DNA of 64,000 bases from Prolixibacteraceae bacterium (GCA_028282705.1 JANQHI010000081.1:1-64000); one strand, 5' to 3'. Shown: positions 37,686 to 48,910, counted from the stretch's first letter. Program-made: numbers and translations. The notes: a model not told the origin generated them from the letters alone.

Positions 37686-39089
37686 TTAATCTCGTGGGTT
37701 TAACTCCATGTCTGGATTAAAGTTGATAACATCAGCAGGAATTGGAAATATGTAATTATTTGAATTAGGAGTTAATGTGAATGTTTGATCTTTCAAAGGA
37801 TGCGTAATTGTAACCGCATATTCCGATTCTTTATTTAACCTTTTCAAGTCAAACCATCTCATCCCGGTCATGATCATTTCCCTTCGCCTTTCTTCAAGTG
37901 CAAACTTCAAGGCATCATTCTTTGTAGTTATGTCTGCTGTAGTAAGATCAGCATAGTTTTTGATTCTTTTCACGCGAAGGGTATTCAGGTCGTCCAGTAC
38001 CTGTTGTATTGTTCCATCGTTTAAACGGGCATTACATTCAGCCCTTATAACGTACATTTCACTAACGGATACACAGTGGTTGATATTCATCCTTGTTTGG
38101 TTTGTTATTTTACCGGTAGCTACTTGTTGCCATCCTGTAGCAGGGTCATAAACCCAATTAAGATCGCTAGTTATACGATTTACCCTCATATCATTAGCTT
38201 TATCAAACAAAGCAGCCAGGCCGTCCGAAAAGTGCCCATTAAAAAATCCCCTTGTATATCCGTAATAACGATAGATATATTGTTCAGCATTGTAAAGGTC
38301 ACCTATCTGTGTAGCCATGTCAGTATAATCACCTAAAGTATTTTTTTCATTTAATGCTAAGGTTGCATTGGCACGGGCTTTTTCATAATCGCCCATTTGC
38401 AAGTATACCCTAGCCAGTAATCCATAACCTGTCTCTTTGGTTGGCCGAACTATACTTTTGGGTATATTTGGTAAAAACTCTACTGATTCGTTTAGATCTG
38501 CCAGGATAAAATCATATATTTCTTTAACTGATGCCCTTCCATTGGTTTGGGCAGCTGCATCTGCTACCGTTACTTTTGGCACACCAGGATCGGATGCTGC
38601 AGTCGCCTCGTCATATTGTTTTGCAAAAGAATTCACCAATAACCAATATTCATAAGCCCTTCCAGTTCGTGCTTCAGCTTTTATACGCTTTTTGTCCTGC
38701 TCTGTATCATTTGAACTCATTAAAGAATTATCAACTTCATTAATAACAAGATTATAAGTATAGATACTGTTATATGAGTTATTCCACATTCTCACTTTTA
38801 CATTTTCCGGGAAAAGGTCTCCATCCCATCTATAATAACGGAGTAATGCATTATGAGGATTATTCAGGTCGCCTAATTTATCCTCTTCAGATACATGGTC
38901 ATCAGCTGATAAAAAAAGAAGGTCTTCATCTGAAGTGGTGTGAATTGAGTATGACCCCCCATTTAATAATAAGTCGTAATCTTCTACCTTTGAAGGGATT
39001 ACCTTTCCCTTGGGTTCAACATCAAGATATTCATCGCAACTGGTTAACAGTAACGCAAATAATAGTACATATATATGGTTCTTTTTCAT
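37686..39089 (-). CDS. RagB/SusD family outer membrane lipoprotein
   Basis: LLLTSCDEYLDVEPKGKVIP; YDFILADLNESVEFLPNIPKS; ERRREMIMTGMRWFDLKRLN. Confidence 0.93.
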   Translation of the reverse strand: MKKNHIYVLLFALLLTSCDEYLDVEPKGKVIPSKVEDYDLLLNGGSYSIHTTSDEDLLFLSADDHVSEEDKLGDLNNPHNALLRYYRWDGDLFPENVKVRMWNNSYNSIYTYNLVINEVDNSLMSSNDTEQDKKRIKAEARTGRAYEYWLLVNSFAKQYDEATAASDPGVPKVTVADAAAQTNGRASVKEIYDFILADLNESVEFLPNIPKSIVRPTKETGYGLLARVYLQMGDYEKARANATLALNEKNTLGDYTDMATQIGDLYNAEQYIYRYYGYTRGFFNGHFSDGLAALFDKANDMRVNRITSDLNWVYDPATGWQQVATGKITNQTRMNINHCVSVSEMYVIRAECNARLNDGTIQQVLDDLNTLRVKRIKNYADLTTADITTKNDALKFALEERRREMIMTGMRWFDLKRLNKESEYAVTITHPLKDQTFTLTPNSNNYIFPIPADVINFNPDMELNPRD

Positions 39090-39107
39090 TGTTCAATAGT
39101 TTTAAAT

Positions 39108-42100
39108 TTAAAAGCTAATGTTTATACCCATGCTATAAGATGGTTTTACAGGAAAGAACCTAAGAGCAATACCATGTGCTTCCGGATCAATTCCCTCATC
39201 ATTTTTTGCCCAGTAAAATAAATTATTACCCCTGAAACTTACCACTGCACTTTTCATAAATAATTTTTTCAGGACTTTTGGCGGTATATTATAAGTAAGG
39301 ATCAATTCACGTAATTTGATATAGTCACCATCAATAATGTTTTTAGTACTGTAACGAGCTACAGTAGGTGCATAAACATGTGCATTAATGCTTGGAATAT
39401 CCGTTTTTAGCTCATCTCCTTCTTTTTCCCAGGCCATTGCTGCATCAGCATGTACTTTGGCCGGACGGGAGCCTACATATTCACCATTATAAGTATCATT
39501 TAACAATACATGTCCGCCACTAAATACAAACATAAATGATAAACCAAAATTCTTATAGGATAAATTATTTGATAGAGCTCCTGTAAACTTGGGCTCGGAA
39601 GTTCCTGAATAAACCAGGTCTTCTTTCTTTACACTTTCCGATGGGCTAAATATTCCACCATAATATATGCTCTCATCCACAGTTATTTTATTGCCTTGGG
39701 CATTATAAATCGTTACCTGCCCTTTTTCATCAAGCCCGGCCCAGTTATACAAATAAAAACTTTGCGTAGGTTTTCCTTCAATATTCTGCAACCCTGAAGC
39801 AATAAAAGGAACATAATCTTCTTCATGCAATACCTTTGTTACACGGTTTTTATTATACCGGAACGTTAAGTTAGTATTCCAGTTAAAATGTGCTGCCTGA
39901 ATATTATTTGAACGTACTGTAAACTCAATTCCATTGTTTTTAATATTTGCATCATTTTTCATAAGATTGCTAAAACCTTGCGAGGGGTCAGCTTTTCCAG
40001 AAGCAAGGATATCTTCTGTTTTTTTGATATAATAATCTACACTGAAATCTAGTTTACGGTTAAGCATAGTAACATCTAAACCTATATTGGTTGTAGCTGA
40101 ACGTTCCCACCTTAGGTCTTCAATACTTGGTGACGATATGTACAATGAATTAACCAATCCGGCACGATAATTAAGCATGCTGGTTGCAATATTAAATGGT
40201 CCAAATTTGTTAGCTATATTACCATTAATCCCGTGTGACATTCTTAATGCCAGTTTACTGACTTGTTTCGACTGAAAAAATGGTTCTTCATTTATACGCC
40301 ACTTGCCACCAACTGACCAGAATGGTTTATAACGGTACTCAGGGGCGGTGCCAAACAGGTTCGACTGGTCGATCCTCATACTGCCTGAAAGTATGTACTT
40401 GCGTTTATAATCATAGCTAAAGTTTCCATACAGAGAGAAAAACCGGTCTGTTTTTTCATGAAAATCATCCTCCATAGGTATACCGCCTGCAATATAGCCA
40501 AAGGGGTGGTTTACATTTTCAAGGGTACCTTGTAGTGACCTAGCGTCGACCTGGTGGAATAGTAAAGTATTTTTATCAAACCCAAATTTATCAGTAGTAT
40601 TTGATGAATTAAAAATATGCCTGATCTCAGAACCTGTTAATGCAATAATATTATGGTCTCCAAATGTTCTATTAAAATCCAACTGGCCTCGCAGTGTATA
40701 TGAGTGGCGGTCAGACCTTGTTTCGGTAATACGGGCACCAAACGGAATATTCAATGCCATTGGGTCTCCTGCGAAATTTTTTGGAGAAGTATTATTTACG
40801 ATCTGGGCAATTTCATATGATCCGGACTCTGCAATTCGGGTATTTTTTGAAGAAGCTGTCTCGTATTGAAAGCCAAATATACCTTTTAACCCATTAACTA
40901 TGTCTGCATATAAACGTGCTTGCATCCTAGCGGAAAAACCTTTGATATTATTTGAATAGTTATTGATCTCTTTTACAGGATAATAGTTTTCATCCAGCAA
41001 TCCCATATTGAGCAAACGATTTAGTTCAGTAACATCTTTACCGCCAAATAAACCTGCATTGTCTGTACTACCCGAACCTATTCGCCCAATACGTACCGGT
41101 AAAGGATTACCATTCGCATCTTTAAACAATTCATAAGAACTAACCTGGTTTAACAGAACATCTTTGTCATAAGGAATATTTTCATTTTTATTCATAGAAA
41201 TATTACCTCCAATATCAACCCGAACCTTATTACTTATTTTAATATTATTTAAAACATCAAATAATATCCTTTCCGATTCGTCGCCAGTAAATGACCCTTC
41301 GTTATGGGTGTAGTTCAATGATACCCTGTAATTATTATTATCACCTCCTCCACTAACACTAAGGTTATGTTGCTCTTCAAACGGATTTTGGGTAAATATT
41401 TCTTTCAATTGCGAAAGGTTGTCAATTGAGCGTAGTCCTTCCAATTTAGAATCAGCCTGTGCCTGGGTGATCGTTCCTTCGTTTAGCTGTGCCATTGCTT
41501 CATAAACAATATTTCGGGCATATACAAAATAACTGGCATAAGCAGGAGAATTATTGATATAATACTGGTAAGTGCGTGGGTTACTACCTGCGCCTATTTT
41601 CTGGATATCTACCAGGTCAGATGATGATACCCTGTTCATGCGGTAAGCAAGGTCAGGCTTCTGGTTAAAGGTAAAATTATTCGTATAATTAACCTGTGTT
41701 TTGCCTTTTTTCCCACGTTTAGTTGTAATAACAATAACCCCGTTGGCAGAGCGTGCACCATAAATTGAAGCTGCCGCAGCATCTTTTAACACGTTTATGC
41801 TCTCTATTTCATATGGGTTAAGCAACGAAATATCGGTTTCTATCGGGAATCCGTCAACAATTATAAGTGGGGAAGAGTTGCCATTTATTGTTGCAACCCC
41901 CCTAATATTGAATCGCTTATTCCCTTCGTTGGCTGGGTCGCTTGAAATACCTAAACCAGACACTAAACCTTCAATTGTATTAAGAATATTTGACTGCCCC
42001 TTTTTCTCAATTTCTTTAGCAGTAATAGTGACTGTTGAACCGGTTGATTTTTCAACTGAAATATTCTGATAACCTGTGACAATTACTTCGCTTATATCTT

Positions 42101-42728
42101 CAATTGATTTTTGAAGTGTAATGGACAAATATTTTTTTTCGCCTGGTTTTACTTCTACAGTCTCAAAACCAACACTAGAAATAAGTAAAATCGGGTTTGG
42201 GTCATCTATGGTAATTTTAAAATTGCCGTTTTCATTACAAACTGTACCCTGTGCAGTACCTTTAATCTGGATTGCAGCATAAGGAATAGGAACTCCTTTT
42301 TCATTAAGTACTTGTCCAGTAATTGTAGTCTTTTGTTGTAAAAAGCCGGGCTTTTGTTCCTTTTCTTCTCGAGGACTTATAAGTATAATGTCATTTTTTA
42401 TGGAATGTATAAAATGGGTATCTTTTAATACCATTTCCAGTATTTCCTCAACAGAAGCATCTTGAACAGAGATATTTATCCCTTTTACGTCTCGTATTTT
42501 CTTGCTATTATAAAGAAAACCCAAGGTAGATTTTTTTTCGATCATCTTGATACACTCTTTTAAAGTAGCATCTGTTAAATCAAGGTCAATGCGGGTTTGG
42601 CTCAGCACGTTTGCCGAAATTTGGAAGTTGAAAACAAATAAAAGTAAAATAATGTTTTTCATAACCAACACCGCTTTTTTTTGCCTTTTAATATATGTTA
42701 AAAGACAGAATAGTAAGCTTTTTTTCAT
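39108..42728 (-). CDS. SusC/RagA TonB-linked outer membrane protein with STN domain
   Basis: STN-like TLKECIKMIEKKSTLGFLYNSKKI; carboxypeptidase-like GTVCNENGNFKI; VDGFPIETDISLLNPYEIESINVLKDAAAASIYGARSANGVIVITTKRGK. Confidence 0.95.
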   Translation of the reverse strand: MKKSLLFCLLTYIKRQKKAVLVMKNIILLLFVFNFQISANVLSQTRIDLDLTDATLKECIKMIEKKSTLGFLYNSKKIRDVKGINISVQDASVEEILEMVLKDTHFIHSIKNDIILISPREEKEQKPGFLQQKTTITGQVLNEKGVPIPYAAIQIKGTAQGTVCNENGNFKITIDDPNPILLISSVGFETVEVKPGEKKYLSITLQKSIEDISEVIVTGYQNISVEKSTGSTVTITAKEIEKKGQSNILNTIEGLVSGLGISSDPANEGNKRFNIRGVATINGNSSPLIIVDGFPIETDISLLNPYEIESINVLKDAAAASIYGARSANGVIVITTKRGKKGKTQVNYTNNFTFNQKPDLAYRMNRVSSSDLVDIQKIGAGSNPRTYQYYINNSPAYASYFVYARNIVYEAMAQLNEGTITQAQADSKLEGLRSIDNLSQLKEIFTQNPFEEQHNLSVSGGGDNNNYRVSLNYTHNEGSFTGDESERILFDVLNNIKISNKVRVDIGGNISMNKNENIPYDKDVLLNQVSSYELFKDANGNPLPVRIGRIGSGSTDNAGLFGGKDVTELNRLLNMGLLDENYYPVKEINNYSNNIKGFSARMQARLYADIVNGLKGIFGFQYETASSKNTRIAESGSYEIAQIVNNTSPKNFAGDPMALNIPFGARITETRSDRHSYTLRGQLDFNRTFGDHNIIALTGSEIRHIFNSSNTTDKFGFDKNTLLFHQVDARSLQGTLENVNHPFGYIAGGIPMEDDFHEKTDRFFSLYGNFSYDYKRKYILSGSMRIDQSNLFGTAPEYRYKPFWSVGGKWRINEEPFFQSKQVSKLALRMSHGINGNIANKFGPFNIATSMLNYRAGLVNSLYISSPSIEDLRWERSATTNIGLDVTMLNRKLDFSVDYYIKKTEDILASGKADPSQGFSNLMKNDANIKNNGIEFTVRSNNIQAAHFNWNTNLTFRYNKNRVTKVLHEEDYVPFIASGLQNIEGKPTQSFYLYNWAGLDEKGQVTIYNAQGNKITVDESIYYGGIFSPSESVKKEDLVYSGTSEPKFTGALSNNLSYKNFGLSFMFVFSGGHVLLNDTYNGEYVGSRPAKVHADAAMAWEKEGDELKTDIPSINAHVYAPTVARYSTKNIIDGDYIKLRELILTYNIPPKVLKKLFMKSAVVSFRGNNLFYWAKNDEGIDPEAHGIALRFFPVKPSYSMGINISF

Positions 42729-42819
42729 AATTTTACGTTGTTTAAGTGTAACTAATGAATACTATAATGTATTCGTTATTTCAAATTAACCGGGGAATGT
42801 TGCAACCATTTTCCGGTTT

Positions 42820-44004
42820 TTAATTTTTTGAAACGGTTATTGTTTTGTCATTGGCATTAAATTTTACATTGTCAATGGTTTCAAGTAGGTCAAGTATTAC
42901 ATTAAAATTTTCGAAGCGGGGTAACTTACCACTGTATATCTTATTTTTCAAAGAACTGTCCTCAAAAAATATTTCCAGGTCATACCATCGCGCTAGTTTC
43001 TGAAGGATAAATTCCAATGAATTATCTTCAAAAAGAAAATAGCCCATGGTCCATGCAGTAAATAATTCTGTAGCTACAGGTTTTATGTTAGTTTCAAAAT
43101 TGTCTTTATCAAATTGAAATTGTTGGTTAGGGGCTAGGCTGAATGTATTTTCAGGATCACTCTTTAGCCCACTAATTTCCACACTTCCTTCAACCAGGGT
43201 CGTATGGGAATTTTTAGCTTTATGGTAACTGCTTACGTTAAAAGCTGTACCCAATACATTTACATTGTATTCGTTTGTCTCAACAACAAACTGTTTGGAG
43301 GGGTCATAGGCTACTTTGAAAAATGCCTCTCCATCTAAAAAGATTTTCCTAACGTTTCCAATAAATTTTTCAGGATAAATGATTTTTGTATCTGAGTTAA
43401 TTATAACTTCTGTTCCATCACTAAGTTTAAGGTTGAATTCACCCCCTTTGGGAATCAGTAATATATTTAGTTTCTCTTCTGGAGCCTGTTCATTAGCCAT
43501 TTCTTTTTCGGCATAGCTTAACGTTCCTGACCTGCTATTTATTACACTATTTAAAGTCTCAAATTCAGAATCTGTCTTTTCATTAAGCCTTATTTTTTTA
43601 CCATCAGCCAGTATTAATGTTCCTTTTGAAGATCCGTGCAATATATCTGATGCCACAGGTGCATGCTCTGTAAATTTATTCTTATAAAGGGTGAAAAATA
43701 GGGGGATTGATATTATTAAAACAAGTAGTGCAGCATATTTCAACGTTTGCTTGAAAATCGTACTCCGCTTTTCTCTTTTTACTTTTTTCATTAACTTGTC
43801 AAATGCAACTTGGCTTTTAAACTGCTCATAATTTGCATTGCCATGCAATAGCAAATCGGAAGAGGTAATATTATTGATAAAGTTTTTATTGGCCTCTTTT
43901 TCACTACTCCATTTTGCTAATTCATCCTTTTCGGTTGAAGTAATAAGGCCTGTTATTTCCTTAAATAAAAGTTCACTTATCCTGATATATTTTTTAGTTT
44001 GCAT
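42820..44004 (-). CDS. FecR family anti-sigma factor
   Basis: IPKGGEFNLKLSDGTEVIINSDTKIIYPEKF, KIFLDGEAFFKVAYDPSKQFVVETNEYNVNVLGTAFNV. Confidence 0.93.
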   Translation of the reverse strand: MQTKKYIRISELLFKEITGLITSTEKDELAKWSSEKEANKNFINNITSSDLLLHGNANYEQFKSQVAFDKLMKKVKREKRSTIFKQTLKYAALLVLIISIPLFFTLYKNKFTEHAPVASDILHGSSKGTLILADGKKIRLNEKTDSEFETLNSVINSRSGTLSYAEKEMANEQAPEEKLNILLIPKGGEFNLKLSDGTEVIINSDTKIIYPEKFIGNVRKIFLDGEAFFKVAYDPSKQFVVETNEYNVNVLGTAFNVSSYHKAKNSHTTLVEGSVEISGLKSDPENTFSLAPNQQFQFDKDNFETNIKPVATELFTAWTMGYFLFEDNSLEFILQKLARWYDLEIFFEDSSLKNKIYSGKLPRFENFNVILDLLETIDNVKFNANDKTITVSKN

Positions 44005-44183
44005 ATAAACTCAATTTCTTTTATGACTAAATAAACCCTAAAATGGGTGGAACGGATATGTAATTTATTTAAGCCAAATGTTTTTATTAAGGCTTGCCTC
44101 AAAAATTTCCATGCTACCTTTGTAGGATTTCCAGGGGTGAATTTGGATATTTATGTATCCAGCTAATGATTCCTAAAATCTAA

Positions 44184-44747
44184 TTATTTTAATAAGCTAA
44201 GGAGAAATACCCAAATTACTTGATCTTTTAAAATCTCTTTTAACAATCTTACAGCACGGGCTCTTTGTGATTTTATGGTATTTACTGAGACACCTAAGTT
44301 TTCTGCAATGTCTTTATATTTTATTCCTTCGAGGCACGACATCCTGAAAATTTGTTGTGCTTTATCGGGTAATTTGTCCAGTGCTTGAAATAGTAATCCT
44401 GTTAGTTCTTCTTTTATTAAATGATCTTGAAAAAACTCTTCTGACCAACTGTTTTTGATTTCGTTGATGTGCTTTCTGTCTGTTTCTTTTTTATTTAGGT
44501 AGGAGAGGGATTTGTTCCTAACACTTGTATATAAGTATGATTTGATGTTTATCAGGCTGTCAAATTGCCCTTTTTTCTCCCATAATTTATACATTACATC
44601 GCTTACTATGTCTTCGGCAGCAGCATCATTTTGTACAAAATGGAAAGCAAAAGAACATAACCTTGGGTATAACATGTGAAAAAGGTGCTCAAATATTTTT
44701 TTTTCATTATTGTTAGGGGGATTAGATAAGTGTATATTGCTTCCCAT
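44184..44747 (-). CDS. ECF RNA polymerase sigma factor (FecI-like)
   Basis: AAAEDIVSDVMYKLWEKKGQFDSL; YKDIAENLGVSVNTIKSQRARAVRLLK. Confidence 0.93.
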   Translation of the reverse strand: MGSNIHLSNPPNNNEKKIFEHLFHMLYPRLCSFAFHFVQNDAAAEDIVSDVMYKLWEKKGQFDSLINIKSYLYTSVRNKSLSYLNKKETDRKHINEIKNSWSEEFFQDHLIKEELTGLLFQALDKLPDKAQQIFRMSCLEGIKYKDIAENLGVSVNTIKSQRARAVRLLKEILKDQVIWVFLLSLLK

Positions 44748-44850
44748 GGACTTCTTTGTAATAATTATCACAAAAATAAAAAAATAAAAATGCGGCTAAT
44801 GAATTTTTGTAGTGTACTGAATAATAAAACCTAACATCTTATTATTCAAC

Positions 44851-45417
44851 TTACTTCATTCCCATCTTTTTATTTTGTTCCAATAGCCTGATGGCTTCTT
44901 GTAAACGTTTTTGCCTGGTTTCTTGCCTTTTTGCAGTTGCAATCCAGCCAATATATTGCTTTTTATAGCTAGGTGCCAGGTTGTTAAAATTATCCCATGC
45001 TTTTTTGTTCTTTCTCAAAGCCTTTTCCATTTCTGCTGGGACAGTAACCTCTTTTGAAGTCTGTATTTTCACCAATTCTTTGTCATATTCAATCTTCTTC
45101 TCATAAAAAGCCAACCCAAAGGAGGTCATCTTTTTCTCTTTGATCAATTTTTCAGCCAGGCTAATATTCAAGGGTGACCATTTACTTTTGGGTTTCCTAA
45201 TGGTAAATTTACGTGCATATTTCTCATCATCAATCCTTCTCATTAACCCATCTATCCAACCAAAACAAAGAGCTTCTTTTACAGAGTCTAAGTATTCAAT
45301 GGATTGAACGCCAGTGTGTTTTTTATAATAAACCAACCATATTTCTTTCTCAGTGGCGTGGTTTACCTGAAGCCATTGGCGCCATTCTTCCCTTGTTTTT
45401 GGATAAAAGGTTTTCAT
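44851..45417 (-). CDS. YdeI/OmpD-associated family protein
   Basis: REEWRQWLQVNHATEKEIWLVYYKKHTGVQSIEYLDSVKEALCFGWIDG. Confidence 0.85.
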   Translation of the reverse strand: MKTFYPKTREEWRQWLQVNHATEKEIWLVYYKKHTGVQSIEYLDSVKEALCFGWIDGLMRRIDDEKYARKFTIRKPKSKWSPLNISLAEKLIKEKKMTSFGLAFYEKKIEYDKELVKIQTSKEVTVPAEMEKALRKNKKAWDNFNNLAPSYKKQYIGWIATAKRQETRQKRLQEAIRLLEQNKKMGMK

Positions 45418-45562
45418 ATTACTGGATTTTATGCTAAGTGTTTAAACAACAATCAGAAACCCTATCTGGCCTCGAAGTATTCAATAAATTAGAAACCTAA
45501 TAATTACGAAAACCATGATAATATTGGTATGACAACAGATTTAGGATTTATAATATTGGTTA

Positions 45563-47149
45563 TTACCTCTTTGTAACCTCAATAGCTTTAAGGTATTCGC
45601 TAAGGAAATGTTCATTATTTTCATCACTATCACCATAGTAAAACCTTAACTCCTCTAATTTCTTATGTAACATCTCCTGTATTTCAGCATATTCAGGTGT
45701 ACCATAAACATTTTTCATTTCATCGGGGTCTGTTTCAAGGTCATATAATTCCCATTCATCAATATCATAGTAAAAGTGCATTAGCTTATACCTTTGTGTA
45801 GCTATTCCATAATGCCTTTTAACCATGTGTACTGATGGGTACTCGTAGTAGGTATAATATACTTCCTCCCTAAAATCATTTGTTTCCCCACTGACGAGTT
45901 TCCTGAATGATTCCCCTTGCATTTCCTTGGGAATTTCAATACCTGCATAGTCGAGGAATGTTGGTGCAAAATCAAGGTTTTGTACTAGGTCGTCAAGTTT
46001 AGTGCCTGGTTTTATTTCTTTGGGATACCTGATGAGTAATGGTGTCCTGAATGATTCTTTATACATAAACCTTTTATCAAACCAACCATGCTCACCTAAA
46101 TAAAACCCTTGGTCTGAAGTATAAACCACTATGGTATTTTCTTCCAACCCAGCTTCTTTTAAATAATTCAGCACTTCACCCACACCATCATCAACTGATT
46201 TGATACATCTCAGATAATCTTTTATGTACCTGTTATATTTCCATTTCCCTAACTCTTTGCCTTTAAGGTTGGCAGACTTCATTACCTCATTTTTTGGGGT
46301 ATAAGCAGCCAGCCAGTCAGCCCTTTGTTTTTCATTCAGTCGTTTAAGTTGTCTGGCCAGTTCGGTAGTATCTCCATTTGGGTCAACTACCATTTTAAAG
46401 TCATGCCCCCACATAGCATGGCCATCAATTTGCATTTCCTGTGTTTTTGCAGCAGTGCCCCTTCCTTCATAATCATCAAAATAATTTGCTGGTGGGTCAA
46501 AGGTTACATCATCATACAAGGTCAGATATTTTGGTGCTGGTTTCCAATTCCTGTGTGGTGCTTTTTGGTGGTACAACACACAAAAAGGTTTATCAGGGTC
46601 ACGTTTATTTTTCAACCAGTCAAGGGTAGTTTCTGTGATTATTTCAGTACAATAGCCTTCTTTCCTTACTTTTTCCCCATCGATCAGGAAATCAGGGTTG
46701 TAATAGTGCCCTTGCCCAGGCAACACCATTGAAAAATCAAACCCCTGAGGGATGCCATCCAAATGTATTTTCCCTATCATAGCAGTTTGGTAGCCATTAG
46801 CTTGTAAAAGTTTTGGGAAATTATCCTGGTCCCAGTTAAAGGGTTGTACATTATCTACTTTACCATTTATAAAACTGTGTTTGCCTGTTAGCAATACAGC
46901 CCTGCTGGGGGCACAAATTGAGTTGGTAACGCATGAGCGTGTAAACATGGCCCCCTCTTCAGCAAGCCTGTCTATATTAGGCGTTTCATTTAGCCCATAA
47001 CCATAGGCGCTAATAGCCTGGTAAGCATGGTCATCACTCATAATAAACAAGATATTGGGCTTTATAGTTTCAGGTACCTGGGTTGTACATTTTACAAAGG
47101 TTGCTGTGATAAGGGTTAGTAGTGAAAGTTTGACCAAGTTTAATTGCAT
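45563..47149 (-). CDS. Sulfatase
   Basis: [32 protein letters not shown] (CxPSR formylglycine motif); [34 protein letters not shown]. Confidence 0.95.
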   Translation of the reverse strand: MQLNLVKLSLLTLITATFVKCTTQVPETIKPNILFIMSDDHAYQAISAYGYGLNETPNIDRLAEEGAMFTRSCVTNSICAPSRAVLLTGKHSFINGKVDNVQPFNWDQDNFPKLLQANGYQTAMIGKIHLDGIPQGFDFSMVLPGQGHYYNPDFLIDGEKVRKEGYCTEIITETTLDWLKNKRDPDKPFCVLYHQKAPHRNWKPAPKYLTLYDDVTFDPPANYFDDYEGRGTAAKTQEMQIDGHAMWGHDFKMVVDPNGDTTELARQLKRLNEKQRADWLAAYTPKNEVMKSANLKGKELGKWKYNRYIKDYLRCIKSVDDGVGEVLNYLKEAGLEENTIVVYTSDQGFYLGEHGWFDKRFMYKESFRTPLLIRYPKEIKPGTKLDDLVQNLDFAPTFLDYAGIEIPKEMQGESFRKLVSGETNDFREEVYYTYYEYPSVHMVKRHYGIATQRYKLMHFYYDIDEWELYDLETDPDEMKNVYGTPEYAEIQEMLHKKLEELRFYYGDSDENNEHFLSEYLKAIEVTKR

Positions 47150-47325
47150 TGTTGCTGTTTAATTAGGTTATTTTTTATAAAAATAGAAAAAAATGTGGTT
47201 GATGTAAGGGTAAAAAGCTTCTTGTATGTCTTAACAATAAATTGAATTTAAAATAATATCACTATCACCCTTTTAAAAAGCGGAATTAACCTTTAAGGTT
47301 CATAGTTTAGTTATAAAGATTGGCA

Positions 47326-47360
47326 GGGTGCCCTAAGGTGGGCACCCATTTTTGTTTTAA
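47326..47360 (+). terminator. Strong hairpin + T-rich tail in a divergent intergenic region (no + strand CDS upstream)
   Basis: GGGTGCCC-taaggt-GGGCACCC-ATTTTTGTTTT. Confidence 0.5.
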
Positions 47361-47575
47361 AAAGTGTTTTTACTTTTAGTACCTAACCCCTTGAATCCTT
47401 TCAGTTAAAATAAAAGTGGGCTGCAAACAAACTTTGATAAGTTTTTTTTATATTAGTGAAGTTATCTGGAAATTTATGGAAAAAATTTACATCCAATTTT
47501 TAACTTTCCTGCAACTAACCTATCCACCAAATGATCCACGGAAACTTTATTAGAAAAAACCAAAAACTAAATATT

Positions 47576-48907
47576 ATGAAAAAAATTGTCCTTGTACTTG
47601 CCTCTGTTTTGTTTAGTGTTTCACTTTTTTCACAGGAAGAAGTTGTAAAAGATGGCTGGAACTTTGGCGCATTGCCTACCATAACATTTGATACTGATTT
47701 GGGTTTCCAATATGGAGCCCTTGTTAATTTATATGATTATGGTGATGGCAGCAGGTATCCTAACTATAACCATTCACTCTATTTTGAAGTCTCAAGGTTT
47801 ACAAAAGGTAGTGGTATCAACCGTTTTTACTATGATTCTGATAAACTGATCAAAGGGCTACAAACCTCAGTTGATATCAGCTATTTGTCAGACCAGGCTT
47901 ATGATTTTTACGGGTTTAATGGGTATGATGCAGTGGTAAATGCAGGTTGGTTTGATGATGATGAAGATGATTATGTTACCAGGATGTATTATAAATATGA
48001 CCGCAAAATGTTCCGTTTTAAGGTTGACCTGCAAGGCAAGCTGGCTGGGGATAATTTTAGGTGGATAGCAGGTATTAATTTCCTTAATTTCAAAATAAAA
48101 TCAGTTGACCTGAAAAAGTTGAATAAAGGCAAAGACCTTGGTGATGATGATTATTTGCCTGATGTAGATGGTTTGTTTGAAGCCTATCAGGACTGGGGTA
48201 TTATTAACCAGGAAGAAGCTGATGGAGGTTTTGTCCCTATTGTGAAGGCAGGGTTAGTTTTTGATACCCGTGACAACCGCCCTAACCCTATGAAAGGGGT
48301 ATGGACAGAAGCTGTTATTGTGGCTGCACCAGAATTCCTGGGAGGTGAAAGCTCATTCTCTAAAATAAGCCTGACCCATAGGCAATATTTTACATTGATT
48401 CCCAAAGACCTGTCATTTGCATACAGGTTGGCATACCAGTCAACCATCAGTGGGCATGCCCCTTTTTATTACCAGTCACAGGTGATTACTTCAGTGCTGA
48501 AAGGGTCTTCAAGTGAGGGGCTTGGTGGTGCAAAATCATTGCGAGGTATAAGGAGGAACAGGGTAGTGGGTGATGGCTTCTTTTTTGGGAATGCTGAATT
48601 GCGTTGGAAATTTGCCAGGTTCAGGTTCATTAACAACAATTTCTACCTGGGCTTAAATGGTTTTGTTGATTTTGGAAGGGTCACCAAAAAGATAGAATTT
48701 GACAAGCCAGTTTTCAACCCATTAAGTTCTACCCCTGGAGAACCTTTCTTTTTTGATTATGATTCAGAAAAGATGCACACATCATATGGGCTAGGCCTGA
48801 GGATAGCTATGAATGAGAATTTTATTATCTCAGTGGATTATGGATTAGCTGGAAATGACCAGGATGGTGATTCAGGTATGTATATAGGGCTAAATTACTT
48901 GTTTTAA
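47576..48907 (+). CDS. Omp85/BamA-like outer membrane beta-barrel (surface antigen family)
   Basis: MKKIVLVLASVLFSVSLFSQ; FDTRDNRPNPMKGVWTEA; GAKSLRGIRRNRVVGDGFFFGNAELRWKF. Confidence 0.8.
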   Translation: MKKIVLVLASVLFSVSLFSQEEVVKDGWNFGALPTITFDTDLGFQYGALVNLYDYGDGSRYPNYNHSLYFEVSRFTKGSGINRFYYDSDKLIKGLQTSVDISYLSDQAYDFYGFNGYDAVVNAGWFDDDEDDYVTRMYYKYDRKMFRFKVDLQGKLAGDNFRWIAGINFLNFKIKSVDLKKLNKGKDLGDDDYLPDVDGLFEAYQDWGIINQEEADGGFVPIVKAGLVFDTRDNRPNPMKGVWTEAVIVAAPEFLGGESSFSKISLTHRQYFTLIPKDLSFAYRLAYQSTISGHAPFYYQSQVITSVLKGSSSEGLGGAKSLRGIRRNRVVGDGFFFGNAELRWKFARFRFINNNFYLGLNGFVDFGRVTKKIEFDKPVFNPLSSTPGEPFFFDYDSEKMHTSYGLGLRIAMNENFIISVDYGLAGNDQDGDSGMYIGLNYLF

Positions 48908-48910
48908 GGT

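Noticed and set aside
44040-44180. Promoter-like TACCTTTG near 44113 on +
   Set aside because: Points away from the - strand FecR gene and no + strand gene follows.
46325-46732. 135-aa + strand ORF
   Set aside because: Antisense to the sulfatase.
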